Assembly: GCA_014801075.1 (NCBI GenBank)
Contig: JAAVEW010000027.1
Span: forward strand, 1 to 39,274
Reading direction: 5' to 3'
DNA from: Barnesiella sp.
GTDB lineage: Bacteria; Bacteroidota; Bacteroidia; Bacteroidales; Muribaculaceae
DNA length: 39,274 nt
Shown here in pieces: positions 6,592-15,053 of this stretch. A program made the position numbers and the translations under genes. Under the pieces are notes generated by a model. It had not been told where the DNA came from. It saw only the letters and a program-made list of their open reading frames with translations, and made no database searches. How positions within the stretch are numbered: the first letter of the stretch is position 1; the number at the start of each line of letters is the position of its first letter.

Positions 6592-9500
6592 ATGGCAGTA
6601 TTCAACGAGGCGCAATTAGAGCAGGCATTTGTCGAGCTTTTCAAGAAGGAGGGCTATGACTTTGTGCATGGTGGGAATATCGTTAGGGATTCCCGCGATG
6701 TGATTCTCTATGATGATTTGCGTAATTTTTTGCGCGAAAATCACAAGGAGGAGGGTATTACTGAAGATGAAATCAATCGTGCGATTGCCAAGATTGAAAC
6801 ATCGGAAGGGGGTGGCATATACGCCGAGAATGTTGAGGCAATGCGAATGATTCAGCGTGGATTCCCAATGCGCCGTACCGACCCGAATTTGCCGGATATT
6901 TATATAAACATGATAAACTATGAGGATGTCGATAAAAACATCTTTAAGTTTGTCAATCAGTTTGCTATTGACGGCGACCATCTCCGCATTCCCGATGGAA
7001 TTGTATTTGTAAACGGCCTGCCATTAGTTGTATTGGAGTTTAAAAATGCAATCAAGCAGAATACAACGATTGAGAACGCGTATAAACAGCTGACCAAGCG
7101 TTACCGCAAAGATATACCCCGATTGTTCCGATACAATGCATTTGTAGTTATCAGCGATGGCGTAAACAACAAAATGGACTCACTCTTTGCTCCTTACGAT
7201 TTTTTCTATGGCTGGAACAAGGCAGAGGCTACCGATTCTGTTCTTGACGGTGCGTTCGATTCGATGTTTACAATGATGCACGGTCTGTTTCGAAAGAACA
7301 GACTGACCGACGTTGTACATAACTTTATCTTCATACCTGACACGCCCAAAAATGAAGATAAAATTGTGTGCCGCTATCCGCAATATTTTGCCACAACTGC
7401 GCTATATAATAACATTCTCAGACATTCAAAACTTAATCCGAAAGGAGATGGCAAAGGTGGTACATATTTTGGAGCTACGGGTTGCGGAAAGAGCTATACC
7501 ATGCTTTTTCTCGCACAACAACTTATGCGCTCCAAGCAATTGAGCAGTCCAACGATTGTCCTGATAACTGACCGAACAGATCTTGACAATCAGTTGGCGA
7601 AAACATTCTTGAATGCAACAAAATTCATCGGTGACAAAACTATTGTTCAAGCGGATAGTCGTGAGGCTCTCGGAGAATTGCTCCGCGGACGTACTGCCGG
7701 AGGTGTATTTCTGACTACCATTCAGAAATTTGAGGAAGGCACAGGGCTATTGAGCGACCGCGCCAATATAATATGTATCTCCGATGAGGCTCACCGCTCG
7801 CAGGCCGGTCTCGGAATGAAGACAACCGTAACGGATAAGGGCGTTAAAAAGAAATATGGTTTTGCCAAGTATTTGCGTGATTCCCTACCGAATGCCACAT
7901 ACGTAGGATTCACAGGAACGCCGCTTGACAATACCCTTGATGCGTTCGGTCCGATTGTTGACCGTTATACAATGACAGAAGCCGTTGCCGACGAGATTAC
8001 CCGTAAAATCGTTTATGAAGGACGCGCGGCAAAAGTGATGATTGACTCTTCAAAAGTCAAGGAGATAGAAAAGTATTACGAGCTTTGCCGTCAGGAAGGA
8101 GCAAGCGATTATCAGATTGAGGAAAGTAAGAATGTGATGACGAGAATGGATAAGATTCTCAATGACCCTGATTTGCTTGCCAATATTGCTGCTGATATTG
8201 TTGAGCATTACGAAAAGCGCGTTGAGGAAGGCTCTGCAGTCTTAGGTAAGGCGATGATTGTGTGTAGTTCACGTGAAATTGCGTGGAATCTTTATCAGGC
8301 TATTGCAAAACTACGACCCGAGTGGACCGAAGTCAAGGAATGTGTTGAAGGCGAAACTCTCACTGAAAAAGAGTGCAAGGAAATAAAACCTATGCCTCGT
8401 ATGGCTATGGTCATTACCCGTAATAAGGATGAAGATAGCGATGAGCTGTACAACTTGTTAGGGAACGATGAATATCGCAAAACCCTTGACAAACAGTTTA
8501 AGGCTGAAAAAAGTAATTTCAAGATTGCTATTGTCGTCGATATGTGGATAACCGGTTTTGACGTTCCGAGTCTTGACACGATGTATTGCTTTAAGCCATT
8601 GCAGATGCATACGTTGATTCAGACTATTTCACGTGTAAACCGCGTATATCCCGGTAAAGAGAAGGGTCTCATCGTGGACTATCTCGGCATCAAACGACAG
8701 ATGAATGAGGCACTACATCAATATGGTGGGAACGGCGATGTGGATGGCCCGGATTTAGAAACTATCGAAGAAGCAGTCAAAGTGGTTAAGGATGAACTTG
8801 ACGTTATTCGCCGAATGTTCAACCGCTTTGATTGGTCTAATTATTTTACAGGCACACCGCTCCAACAACTTGATGTGTTACAAAAAGCAGTAGAGTATAT
8901 TCAGCAGACTAAGGAGTTGGAAACGCGCTTTATGCGTCATGTCAAGAAGTTGAAAAGCGCATACGACATCTGTTGTAATTCAGACAATCTGACAACAGAT
9001 GAAGATAACGACATCCATTTCTTTTTTGCTATGCGCAGCATTATCACGAAACTAATTCGAGGGAATGCCCCGGATACCGTTAAGATGAATAAACGCGTGG
9101 CTGCTATGCTGAAGGATGCGCTGATTTCTGATTCTGTTGAAGAAATTGCCAAAATAGGCGTAGCGTCCGATAATGAAATAGACCTATTGTCGTCCGACTA
9201 TATGAAACGGCTTGACCAAATTCCGTACAAAAACACAAAGGTCAAGCTAATGGAACAATTACTCAAGCAAGTAATTGAATCGCTACGTAAGGTCAACAAG
9301 CAGAAGGGTGTGGATTTCACTAAACGACTTGAAGATATTGTCAAGAAGTATAATGACCGCTCGGATGATGCTGCCCTCGCTAACGATGTCATTGATGACG
9401 TTGTTGGAGAAATGGTTAGATTGATGGAAGAAGTTGCCGAAGAAAGAACAGCCGGTGACTCAATAGGTCTTTCCATTGAGGAAAAGGCTTTTTTTGATAT

Positions 9501-9813
9501 ATTGAAATCGGTAGCCGAGAAATATGGATTCATTGACAATTTCCCTGACGATAAGCTGACAGAACTCGCAAAATCCATAAAGACGATGGTTGAGGAACAG
9601 TGTGACGTAGAAGATTGGCTTAATCATCCGGATTTACGCGCAACGCTAAAAATGAACGTAATTGTTCTACTCGCTCGTGCAGGATATCCGCCCAAAATCC
9701 GCGATGAAGTTTTCAAAGAAATTCTTGATCAAGCCGAAAACTTCAAACGACATGCTGCGCCACGTCCATATTCTACTGACGATAACTCAATTTCAATAGC
9801 AGCAGAACCGTAA
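6592..9813 (+). CDS. hsdR: type I restriction endonuclease/translocase subunit
   Basis: HsdR is the ATP-driven DNA translocase and nuclease of the complex, cutting unmethylated DNA far from the recognition site. The 1073-residue product is full length. The N-terminal nuclease core shows PDGIVFV (134-140) and LEFK (148-151), the PD...E.K arrangement. The SF2 helicase part has Walker A GATGCGKS (294-301), DEAHRSQ (398-404) and TGTPLD. A helical C-terminal region rich in charged residues (about 700-1050) is of the type that binds the methyltransferase core. It starts 3 bp after the preceding gene. All catalytic motifs are intact, so activity would depend on whether the split HsdS still works. 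Confidence 0.96.
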   Translation: MAVFNEAQLEQAFVELFKKEGYDFVHGGNIVRDSRDVILYDDLRNFLRENHKEEGITEDEINRAIAKIETSEGGGIYAENVEAMRMIQRGFPMRRTDPNLPDIYINMINYEDVDKNIFKFVNQFAIDGDHLRIPDGIVFVNGLPLVVLEFKNAIKQNTTIENAYKQLTKRYRKDIPRLFRYNAFVVISDGVNNKMDSLFAPYDFFYGWNKAEATDSVLDGAFDSMFTMMHGLFRKNRLTDVVHNFIFIPDTPKNEDKIVCRYPQYFATTALYNNILRHSKLNPKGDGKGGTYFGATGCGKSYTMLFLAQQLMRSKQLSSPTIVLITDRTDLDNQLAKTFLNATKFIGDKTIVQADSREALGELLRGRTAGGVFLTTIQKFEEGTGLLSDRANIICISDEAHRSQAGLGMKTTVTDKGVKKKYGFAKYLRDSLPNATYVGFTGTPLDNTLDAFGPIVDRYTMTEAVADEITRKIVYEGRAAKVMIDSSKVKEIEKYYELCRQEGASDYQIEESKNVMTRMDKILNDPDLLANIAADIVEHYEKRVEEGSAVLGKAMIVCSSREIAWNLYQAIAKLRPEWTEVKECVEGETLTEKECKEIKPMPRMAMVITRNKDEDSDELYNLLGNDEYRKTLDKQFKAEKSNFKIAIVVDMWITGFDVPSLDTMYCFKPLQMHTLIQTISRVNRVYPGKEKGLIVDYLGIKRQMNEALHQYGGNGDVDGPDLETIEEAVKVVKDELDVIRRMFNRFDWSNYFTGTPLQQLDVLQKAVEYIQQTKELETRFMRHVKKLKSAYDICCNSDNLTTDEDNDIHFFFAMRSIITKLIRGNAPDTVKMNKRVAAMLKDALISDSVEEIAKIGVASDNEIDLLSSDYMKRLDQIPYKNTKVKLMEQLLKQVIESLRKVNKQKGVDFTKRLEDIVKKYNDRSDDAALANDVIDDVVGEMVRLMEEVAEERTAGDSIGLSIEEKAFFDILKSVAEKYGFIDNFPDDKLTELAKSIKTMVEEQCDVEDWLNHPDLRATLKMNVIVLLARAGYPPKIRDEVFKEILDQAENFKRHAAPRPYSTDDNSISIAAEP

Positions 9814-9971
9814 CAAGCGGATAGATGATACTTCTTTAGACTACAGAAGGTGAGACGAAGATTTAGGTTCGGTTTGCCAATGAATCCATGTGGCTAACTG
9901 CCTACCTGATGGCGGAGCTTCTTTAACGAAACAAATCAACCATTTCAAAACAGTGCACAATATAAACACTT

Positions 9972-10676
9972 TTACTTTGGGGGAAGGGTGGTGAGGAGGG
10001 GTTGGAGGTCGGTGAGGGTGGTGATGCGGTAGTGGGGGGTGTAGTCGTTGGAGGGGAGTTTGATGTCCTGGGAGTGGATATTGCGGCCGTCGTCGTTGAG
10101 TTGTATGGTTGTCCAGCCGAGGCGATTGGGCCATACGAAGTCTTTCATCGGGTTGTCGCCTATGTATATGAAGCGCTCTATGTCGGGATTGAGCCGCATC
10201 ATGCGCTCGAAGGGGAGGGGTAGGAATTTTTCTGCCCCGATGGCTTCGGAGATTGAGATGTTGGCTGCGGACACTATGGCGTCCAGACCGAGAGCCTGGA
10301 TTTTGTTTGACTGCGTCACCTTGCGCCCATCGGTTATGATAGCGAGGCGGAATCCGCAGGCTTGCAGGTCGTTGAGCACTGCAAGCGATTCTTCGGCTTT
10401 AATGTCGGGGAAGTGTGTGCGGTAGATGCTGACCATCTCGGGAATACCTATTTTGCAGATTATGGCATACTGCTCCGCTCGGTTTGTGATGTATTCCTGC
10501 AATGAATCAAATGCGTTGACAGGAGCGTTGACCATAACATCTACCATCTCGTCGTAGTCAAATACTCCGCTCTCCTGCGCTACGGTACGGGCTACGGCAC
10601 GGTAGCCCGACATGACGAAGTCACACTCCTTGTAGAGTGTGTCGTCGAGGTCAAACGCTACCAGCAGATTCTCCAT
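9972..10676 (-). CDS. HAD-superfamily phosphatase-like hydrolase
   Basis: The 234-residue protein has HAD motif I in AFDLDDTLY (Asp9 and Asp11), motif II around IITDGRK and motif IV in FIYIGDNPMKDF, with a helical cap between. It is predicted to be a cytoplasmic magnesium-dependent phosphatase; the substrate cannot be read from the sequence. Its ATG shares one base with the TGA of the upstream aminotransferase, so the two are translationally coupled. The pairing suggests dephosphorylation of a sugar or nucleotide-sugar precursor in surface glycan synthesis, but that is inference from context. Confidence 0.85.
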   Translation of the reverse strand: MENLLVAFDLDDTLYKECDFVMSGYRAVARTVAQESGVFDYDEMVDVMVNAPVNAFDSLQEYITNRAEQYAIICKIGIPEMVSIYRTHFPDIKAEESLAVLNDLQACGFRLAIITDGRKVTQSNKIQALGLDAIVSAANISISEAIGAEKFLPLPFERMMRLNPDIERFIYIGDNPMKDFVWPNRLGWTTIQLNDDGRNIHSQDIKLPSNDYTPHYRITTLTDLQPLLTTLPPK

Positions 10677-11806
10677 CAGGCGGTGTATTCGTTGATGAGT
10701 TGCGCTACACGGCGTATCTGTTCGTCGGAGTGGGTGGTGGAACTCGGCAAACAGAGTCCATGGTCAAACAGTCGCTCCGACACGCCGTTGAGGTAGGCGG
10801 GAGCGTCGGCGTAGATGGGCTGCATGTGCATCGGACGCCAGAGCAAACGTGTCTCAATCTTATGCTCGGCAAGGAGTTCGCGCAGGCGGTCAGCTGTGAC
10901 CGGCGAACTGCCTTTCAGCAATATGGTAGAGAGCCAGTAATTGGAATCGAAGTCGGAAGAGGGATTGCATTGCACGGTGACGTTGGCGTTGTCTCGCAGC
11001 AATTCAACGTAGATGTCGTGGATAGCTCGCCGACGGGCTATGCGGTCGGGCAGTACCTCCATCTGCGCGCAGCCTATGGCAGCGCTCACGTTGCTCAACC
11101 GATAGTTGTAGCCGATTGATTCGTGATAGTAGTATGGACGGTTTTCGCGGGCCTGCGTCGCAAGGAACAGCGCTCGCTTGGCGCTCGCCTCGTCGGGACA
11201 CACAAGTGCGCCACCTCCCGAGGTGGTTATCATCTTGTTGCCGTTGAAACTGAGTATGCCGAAACGTCCTATCGTACCGCATTTGCGTCCACAGTATTCC
11301 GAACCGATAGCTTCGGCGGCATCTTCCACGACGGGAATACCGTATTCCTGCGCCACGGCCATAATCTCGTTCATCTTGGCCGGCATACCGTAGAGATGGA
11401 CTACAATAATAGCTTTAGGTTTGCGTGAAGTGGCGGCGATGCGAGCTTCTATAGCTTCTCGGAGCAAAGCGGGATCCATGTTCCATGTGTCAGCCTCGCT
11501 GTCGACAAACACCGGGGAGCCACCGAGGTAGACGATAGGATTGGCCGACGCGGCAAACGTCATCGACTGACATATAACCTCATCGCCTTTCCCTACACCG
11601 AGAATGTCGAGCGCGAGATGCACGGCGGCGGTTCCTGCACTGAGTGCCACCACATTGTCGACGCCGAGAAATCCGTCGAGCAACTTCTCAAAACGGTTGA
11701 CATACGGTCCCAGCGGAGTTATCCACGTAGAGTCAACGGCATCAGTCACATATTTATTTTCATTACCCGCCAAGTGAGGCAACGATAATTTAATCCATTC
11801 TTCCAT
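10676..11806 (-). CDS. DegT/DnrJ/EryC1/StrS-type aminotransferase
   Basis: A PLP-dependent sugar aminotransferase of fold type I, typically acting on nucleotide-linked keto sugars for surface polysaccharides. The PLP lysine is in SFNGNKMITTSGGG (about residue 191), with the phosphate-side motif SAGTAAVHLAL and the acidic VVEDAAEAIG. I start it at 11806 (376 aa, MEEWIKLSLPHL) rather than 11833, because the family begins close to that point and the extra nine residues look unrelated. A consensus promoter lies just upstream. It forms a two-gene operon with the HAD hydrolase. No glycan cluster surrounds it here, so the product sugar is unknown. Confidence 0.88.
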   Translation of the reverse strand: MEEWIKLSLPHLAGNENKYVTDAVDSTWITPLGPYVNRFEKLLDGFLGVDNVVALSAGTAAVHLALDILGVGKGDEVICQSMTFAASANPIVYLGGSPVFVDSEADTWNMDPALLREAIEARIAATSRKPKAIIVVHLYGMPAKMNEIMAVAQEYGIPVVEDAAEAIGSEYCGRKCGTIGRFGILSFNGNKMITTSGGGALVCPDEASAKRALFLATQARENRPYYYHESIGYNYRLSNVSAAIGCAQMEVLPDRIARRRAIHDIYVELLRDNANVTVQCNPSSDFDSNYWLSTILLKGSSPVTADRLRELLAEHKIETRLLWRPMHMQPIYADAPAYLNGVSERLFDHGLCLPSSTTHSDEQIRRVAQLINEYTA

Positions 11807-11852
11807 AGCTATATGTTTATCATCACTTTCCAACCTGAATCCAACCTCCGCG

Positions 11853-11884
11853 CAAAATTACTAAAAATTAATGAGCCGCGGAAA
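11853..11884 (-). promoter_or_regulatory. promoter of the aminotransferase-HAD operon
   Basis: On the minus strand: TTTC (11884-11881), a 20-bp spacer, then TAATTTTG (11860-11853). This is one mismatch from the Bacteroidetes consensus and about 45 bp before the chosen start. Confidence 0.65.
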
Positions 11885-11917
11885 TAATTATTCCATCGGA
11901 AAAAGGCCCGGAGCGCA

Positions 11918-12859
11918 TCAGTAGGGTTTACGATATTTGTCGGGGTTGGCATCTTCGAGGATGCTCAGGTAGGAGTTGTAGCGCGACTGGGCTATGAGTC
12001 CGTTTTCGAGAGCTTCCAACACGGCGCAGTGGGGCTCGTGGGTGTGAGTGCAGTTGTTGAAACGGCAGTCTGCTCCTATCTTGAATATCTCTGGGAAGAA
12101 GTGCGAGGCTTCGTATTCGTCCATCTCGATGGTGCCGAATCCTCTTACACCCGGAGTGTCGATAAGGTAACCGCCCTCTTCGCCCGGCAATTGGAACATC
12201 TCTGAGAAGGTGGTGGTGTGGGTACCTGTGTCGTGTACCTCCGATATAGCGGCCGTGCGTAGGTCGAGGCCCGGGATAAGGTCGTTGATAAGGGTTGTCT
12301 TGCCCACACCCGAGTTGCCTGAGAGTAATGTCGTTTTACCGGCCAAAAGCGAGCGCAGTTGGTCGACCCCGTCACCACGTTTGGCTGAAATCTCCACTAC
12401 GGTATAGCCGATTGAGTCATAGAGGTATCGGACAGCTTCAAGCAGTTCGAGGTCCTCTTCATCTTCCAGCAGGTCAATCTTGTTGATTACAAGTATTGCC
12501 GGCACGCGGTAGGCTTCGGCTGTAGCGAGAAAGCGGTCGATAAACGTAAGCGAAGTGGTAGGATGGGCCAGCGTTACAATAAGCAGCGCCTGATCGAGAT
12601 TCGACGCAAGTATGTGCGACTCTTTGGAAAGGTTGCTCGCACGGCGTATTATATAGTTCTTGCGGGGGAGGATATCGGTGATAAAAGCCGTTCCTGATTC
12701 GTTCTCTATGATTTTCACGCGGTCGCCTACGGCAATGGGGTTAGTGGAGCGTATTCCCTTAAGTCGGAAATTTCCCTTTATCTTGCAGTCAATTTCTGCG
12801 CCCTCATCTGTGCGTACCACATACCAGCTTCCGGTGTTTTTTATTACCAATGCCTCCAT
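11918..12859 (-). CDS. rsgA: ribosome small-subunit GTPase RsgA
   Basis: A circularly permuted GTPase that helps late maturation of the 30S subunit. The 313-residue product has an OB-fold N-terminus (about 1-85), then G4 NKID, G1 [10 protein letters not shown] and G3 DTPG in the permuted order, and a C-terminal zinc region [14 protein letters not shown]. The reading frame could start at 12889, but the -7 box of the promoter covers that codon, so ATG 12859 ([15 protein letters not shown]) is the supported start. The gene stands alone, with its own promoter and more than 80 bp before the next minus-strand gene. Confidence 0.96.
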   Translation of the reverse strand: MEALVIKNTGSWYVVRTDEGAEIDCKIKGNFRLKGIRSTNPIAVGDRVKIIENESGTAFITDILPRKNYIIRRASNLSKESHILASNLDQALLIVTLAHPTTSLTFIDRFLATAEAYRVPAILVINKIDLLEDEEDLELLEAVRYLYDSIGYTVVEISAKRGDGVDQLRSLLAGKTTLLSGNSGVGKTTLINDLIPGLDLRTAAISEVHDTGTHTTTFSEMFQLPGEEGGYLIDTPGVRGFGTIEMDEYEASHFFPEIFKIGADCRFNNCTHTHEPHCAVLEALENGLIAQSRYNSYLSILEDANPDKYRKPY

Positions 12860-12886
12860 GAATTTTCTTTTTTCTATAACTAAAAC

Positions 12887-12917
12887 CAAAATTAAGCAAT
12901 TTGGTTGACATAAAAAA
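12887..12917 (-). promoter_or_regulatory. promoter of rsgA
   Basis: Minus strand TAATTTTG (12894-12887) is a perfect -7 box. At 19 bp upstream there is only TTTT (12917-12914) in place of TTTG. The box decides the rsgA start, since translation from 12889 would need RNA upstream of the transcript. Confidence 0.6.
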
Positions 12918-13039
12918 GTATTTTTAGCTCGATTTTAAATCAGTTGATAATCAGTATTTTATGAATATTAAATTTTCTTTTCTCCTGATTTACTGATAAA
13001 TAAAGAATGGAGTATAGTGTAAATATCAACTTAAAGTGT

Positions 13040-13047
13040 TAAATTTG
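13040..13047 (+). promoter_or_regulatory. -7 box of the winged-helix gene
   Basis: TAAATTTG matches TAnnTTTG exactly, about 70 bp before the ATG. No TTTG is visible at 19-21 bp upstream, so the site is weaker on that side or needs an activator. Confidence 0.5.
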
Positions 13048-13115
13048 CACAAAAATAGAGAACCAAATTCAATTAAATTCCATTATATTAATAGTATAAC
13101 CTTTAAAAATTTAGA

Positions 13116-13334
13116 ATGATGAATGTAGAAGTTATTGGTACATGGGCAGGACTTGTGTGGAATGCACTCAACGAAGCCGATGTTTTGGGCACCAAGCAGC
13201 TCAAGAAAATAACCAAACTTAAAGAAAAAGAACTTTACGCGGCTCTTGGCTGGTTAGGCCGTGAGAACAAAATCACAATCCAGGAAAATCCTGAGGATGA
13301 AAAAGAATTGTTGATTACCCTCGTTCAGGAATAA
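13116..13334 (+). CDS. small winged-helix protein, DUF2582 type
   Basis: A 72-residue protein reading VIGTWAGLVWNALNE, TKQLKKITKLKEKELYAALGWL and ENKITIQE, the compact winged helix-turn-helix of the DUF2582 family common in Bacteroidetes. The second helix pair and wing look suited to nucleic-acid binding, but no target or function is established to my knowledge. It starts MM, so 13119 is an equally good start. It is monocistronic: its own -7 box precedes it and a very strong terminator follows within 30 bp. Confidence 0.85.
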   Translation: MMNVEVIGTWAGLVWNALNEADVLGTKQLKKITKLKEKELYAALGWLGRENKITIQENPEDEKELLITLVQE

Positions 13335-13361
13335 TAAACGTTCCGAACTACACCTATATCT

Positions 13362-13408
13362 AAAGCGGGTGTGCCGATAAGGAATCAGGCACACCCGCTT
13401 TGTTTTCT
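13362..13408. terminator. strong bidirectional terminator
   Basis: Perfect 14-bp stem, AAAGCGGGTGTGCC (13362-13375) against GGCACACCCGCTTT (13388-13401), 12-base loop, T-rich tail TGTTTTCTT. It separates the convergent winged-helix and Crp-type genes and can serve both. Confidence 0.9.
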
Positions 13409-13412
13409 TAGC

Positions 13413-13985
13413 CTACAGCTCTACGTTGCGGCGCAGGCGGCTGAGGTGGGTAGGCGTTACTTTAAGGTATGAAGCGATGTCGCGGAGTGAATAGAGAGAG
13501 AAGAGGTCGGGGTGCAGCGAGATCAGTTCGTTGTACCGCTGTTGAGGTGTCTTGGTATACAAGTCCTTGTAACGGTCATATACGGTATTAAATACAGCCT
13601 CGGTCGCTTCCATCACCATTTGCTGCAGGTGCTCGTCCCCGGCAAGTCTTTCACGGAGGGTAGCGGTAGGGACGCACCATATATCACACGACGACTCAGC
13701 TACGACAGCGAGCCGCGCACTCATGCCGCGAATTGAAAACGGGAAATCAGCCACAAGTTCACCGGTAAATTCAAACCCCATTACCGACTCATCTCCGGTC
13801 GCATTGCAGGCTACGTATTTCAGCGTACCCTGCTCGATGTAGCCGATATGCTTTGCAACTTCGCCTTCCCTGAAGAAATGCTCGCCGCGCTCAAAGTGCT
13901 TCAACGTGCCCTCCTTGAGACATAGCTCTTTCCAATACTCCGCCACAGGGGAGTCAATATATGTATTGAATTTCTTGCTGTTCAT
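13413..13985 (-). CDS. Crp/Fnr-family transcription regulator
   Basis: The 190-residue protein has a cyclic-nucleotide-binding-type beta barrel (about 25-120, with FREGEVAKHIGYIEQGTLKY) and a C-terminal helix-turn-helix in LRDIASYLKVTPTHLSRLRR. The small HTH that ends within a few residues of the recognition helix is typical of Bacteroidetes Crp-like regulators. No Fnr-type cysteine cluster is seen, so oxygen sensing is unlikely; the ligand is unknown. A 13-bp inverted repeat sits 20-60 bp upstream and may be an autoregulatory or leader element. Confidence 0.88.
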   Translation of the reverse strand: MNSKKFNTYIDSPVAEYWKELCLKEGTLKHFERGEHFFREGEVAKHIGYIEQGTLKYVACNATGDESVMGFEFTGELVADFPFSIRGMSARLAVVAESSCDIWCVPTATLRERLAGDEHLQQMVMEATEAVFNTVYDRYKDLYTKTPQQRYNELISLHPDLFSLYSLRDIASYLKVTPTHLSRLRRNVEL

Positions 13986-14003
13986 ATTCTCAACTTTAAC
14001 TTT

Positions 14004-14048
14004 ATAAGTAACTGTTCAGCATCTACTTAGTTTTAAACAGTTACTTAT
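14004..14048. repeat. 13-bp inverted repeat upstream of the Crp-type gene
   Basis: ATAAGTAACTGTT (14004-14016) and AACAGTTACTTAT (14036-14048) are perfectly complementary across 19 bases. On the minus strand the element also contains AAGTAGATGCTGAA. Similar motifs occur at 19948-19983 and 28184-28211, each shortly before a minus-strand start codon. Confidence 0.7.
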
Positions 14049-14100
14049 TATACGGTTAATATACACTATTAAATAGGCGGAATGTTAAAATATACGGAAA

Positions 14101-14937
14101 TCAGAAACCGAGTAGGGCTTTGACGCGGACGGGATTGGCTCCGAGGGCTATTGCACGGTCGGCATCGGTATGGGCGTCGGCTGTGAGGTAGCGCTTCTTG
14201 TTGAGGATAGCGCGACAGAGGTATAGCTCGGAGTAGTCGGGGTCGAGCTGCAGACCGTCGGCTATATCTTCGGAGGCGTCGACAAGGCGGTCGAGCTGAA
14301 GGGCGCACATAGCGCGGCCTGCGAAATACTCGGCGCAAGGAGCGGCCGACAGCAGCCGTGTATAATATGAATTGGCGTTCTCGTAATCATCGGTTATGGT
14401 GTAGAGCGATGCGAGAGCTATAAGGGTTTCCTCTTTGTCGGGGCGAAGTGTCTCGAGGTGTTGAAGGTCGGCGAGAGCGTCCTCAAAGAATCCGTTATAG
14501 AGATACAGCAATCCTCGGAACAGGTATGTGTCGGCATACGACGGGTCGAGCAACTCTATACGGTTATAGTCGCCGACGGCCTCGACTACGCGGCCCATCG
14601 CCGTGTACACCTTGGCGCGGTTGGCAAGAATGGTTACGGAGGCAGGAGCAGCGGCATTGGCCTGTGTAAGGGTTTCGATTGCGAGAGAGTCGTTTCCCGC
14701 ATAGTGGCGTATCATGCCCAGATTGGATAGCAGCATGGCATCGGTGGCGTCGTCGGTGCGACGGCCAAGGATTGATACTATCGCTGAGTCGGCTTCCTCC
14801 CATGAGCCCTGCGCGATGTAACGCTCTATTTCGGCCCATGTCGACACTGTTTCGTCCTCGATGTCGGCCGCCGAGACGCCCCATGAAGAAAGTAATATTA
14901 ATGACAGAATGTATAGGATTCGACCGGTAGTTTTCAT
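14101..14937 (-). CDS. secreted tetratricopeptide-repeat protein
   Basis: Starts MKTTGRILYILSLILLSSW with a signal peptide probably cut after GVSA near residue 23. The rest (279 aa in all) is built of about six TPR-type helix pairs, for example AMLLSNLGMIRHYAGNDSLAIETL and ADTYLFRGLLYLYNGFFEDAL, each followed by a proline-containing turn. Such proteins act as protein-binding scaffolds in the periplasm; no partner is evident. The frame could begin at 14991, but the -7 box TAACTTTG covers that codon, which supports 14937. It is divergent from the HU-SPOR gene and probably alone in its transcript. Confidence 0.85.
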   Translation of the reverse strand: MKTTGRILYILSLILLSSWGVSAADIEDETVSTWAEIERYIAQGSWEEADSAIVSILGRRTDDATDAMLLSNLGMIRHYAGNDSLAIETLTQANAAAPASVTILANRAKVYTAMGRVVEAVGDYNRIELLDPSYADTYLFRGLLYLYNGFFEDALADLQHLETLRPDKEETLIALASLYTITDDYENANSYYTRLLSAAPCAEYFAGRAMCALQLDRLVDASEDIADGLQLDPDYSELYLCRAILNKKRYLTADAHTDADRAIALGANPVRVKALLGF

Positions 14938-14988
14938 AAATGACTGAATTTCAAAATCAACTAATCTTATGTATTGAAGAATATGCCG

Positions 14989-14996
14989 CAAAGTTA
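14989..14996 (-). promoter_or_regulatory. -7 box of the TPR gene
   Basis: Minus strand TAACTTTG (14996-14989) fits TAnnTTTG. No good -33 box is seen. It lies about 52 bp before the chosen start, in the divergent region shared with the HU-SPOR promoter. Confidence 0.5.
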
Positions 14997-15016
14997 TACA
15001 TTTTTAGTAAAAATTA

Positions 15017-15048
15017 TTTGTAAGAAAACTATAAATGAGTTAATTTTG
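15017..15048 (+). promoter_or_regulatory. promoter giving a leaderless transcript
   Basis: TTTG (15017-15020), a 20-bp spacer and TAATTTTG (15041-15048) are a full consensus match. The ATG of the next gene is only five bases beyond the -7 box, so transcription should begin at or within one or two bases of the start codon. Confidence 0.8.
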
Positions 15049-15053
15049 TATCG

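Noticed and set aside
9841-10134. Minus-strand 97-codon frame overlapping the HAD gene end
   Set aside because: It overlaps the HAD gene in another frame and has a proline- and histidine-rich shadow composition; only its last part lies in intergenic DNA.
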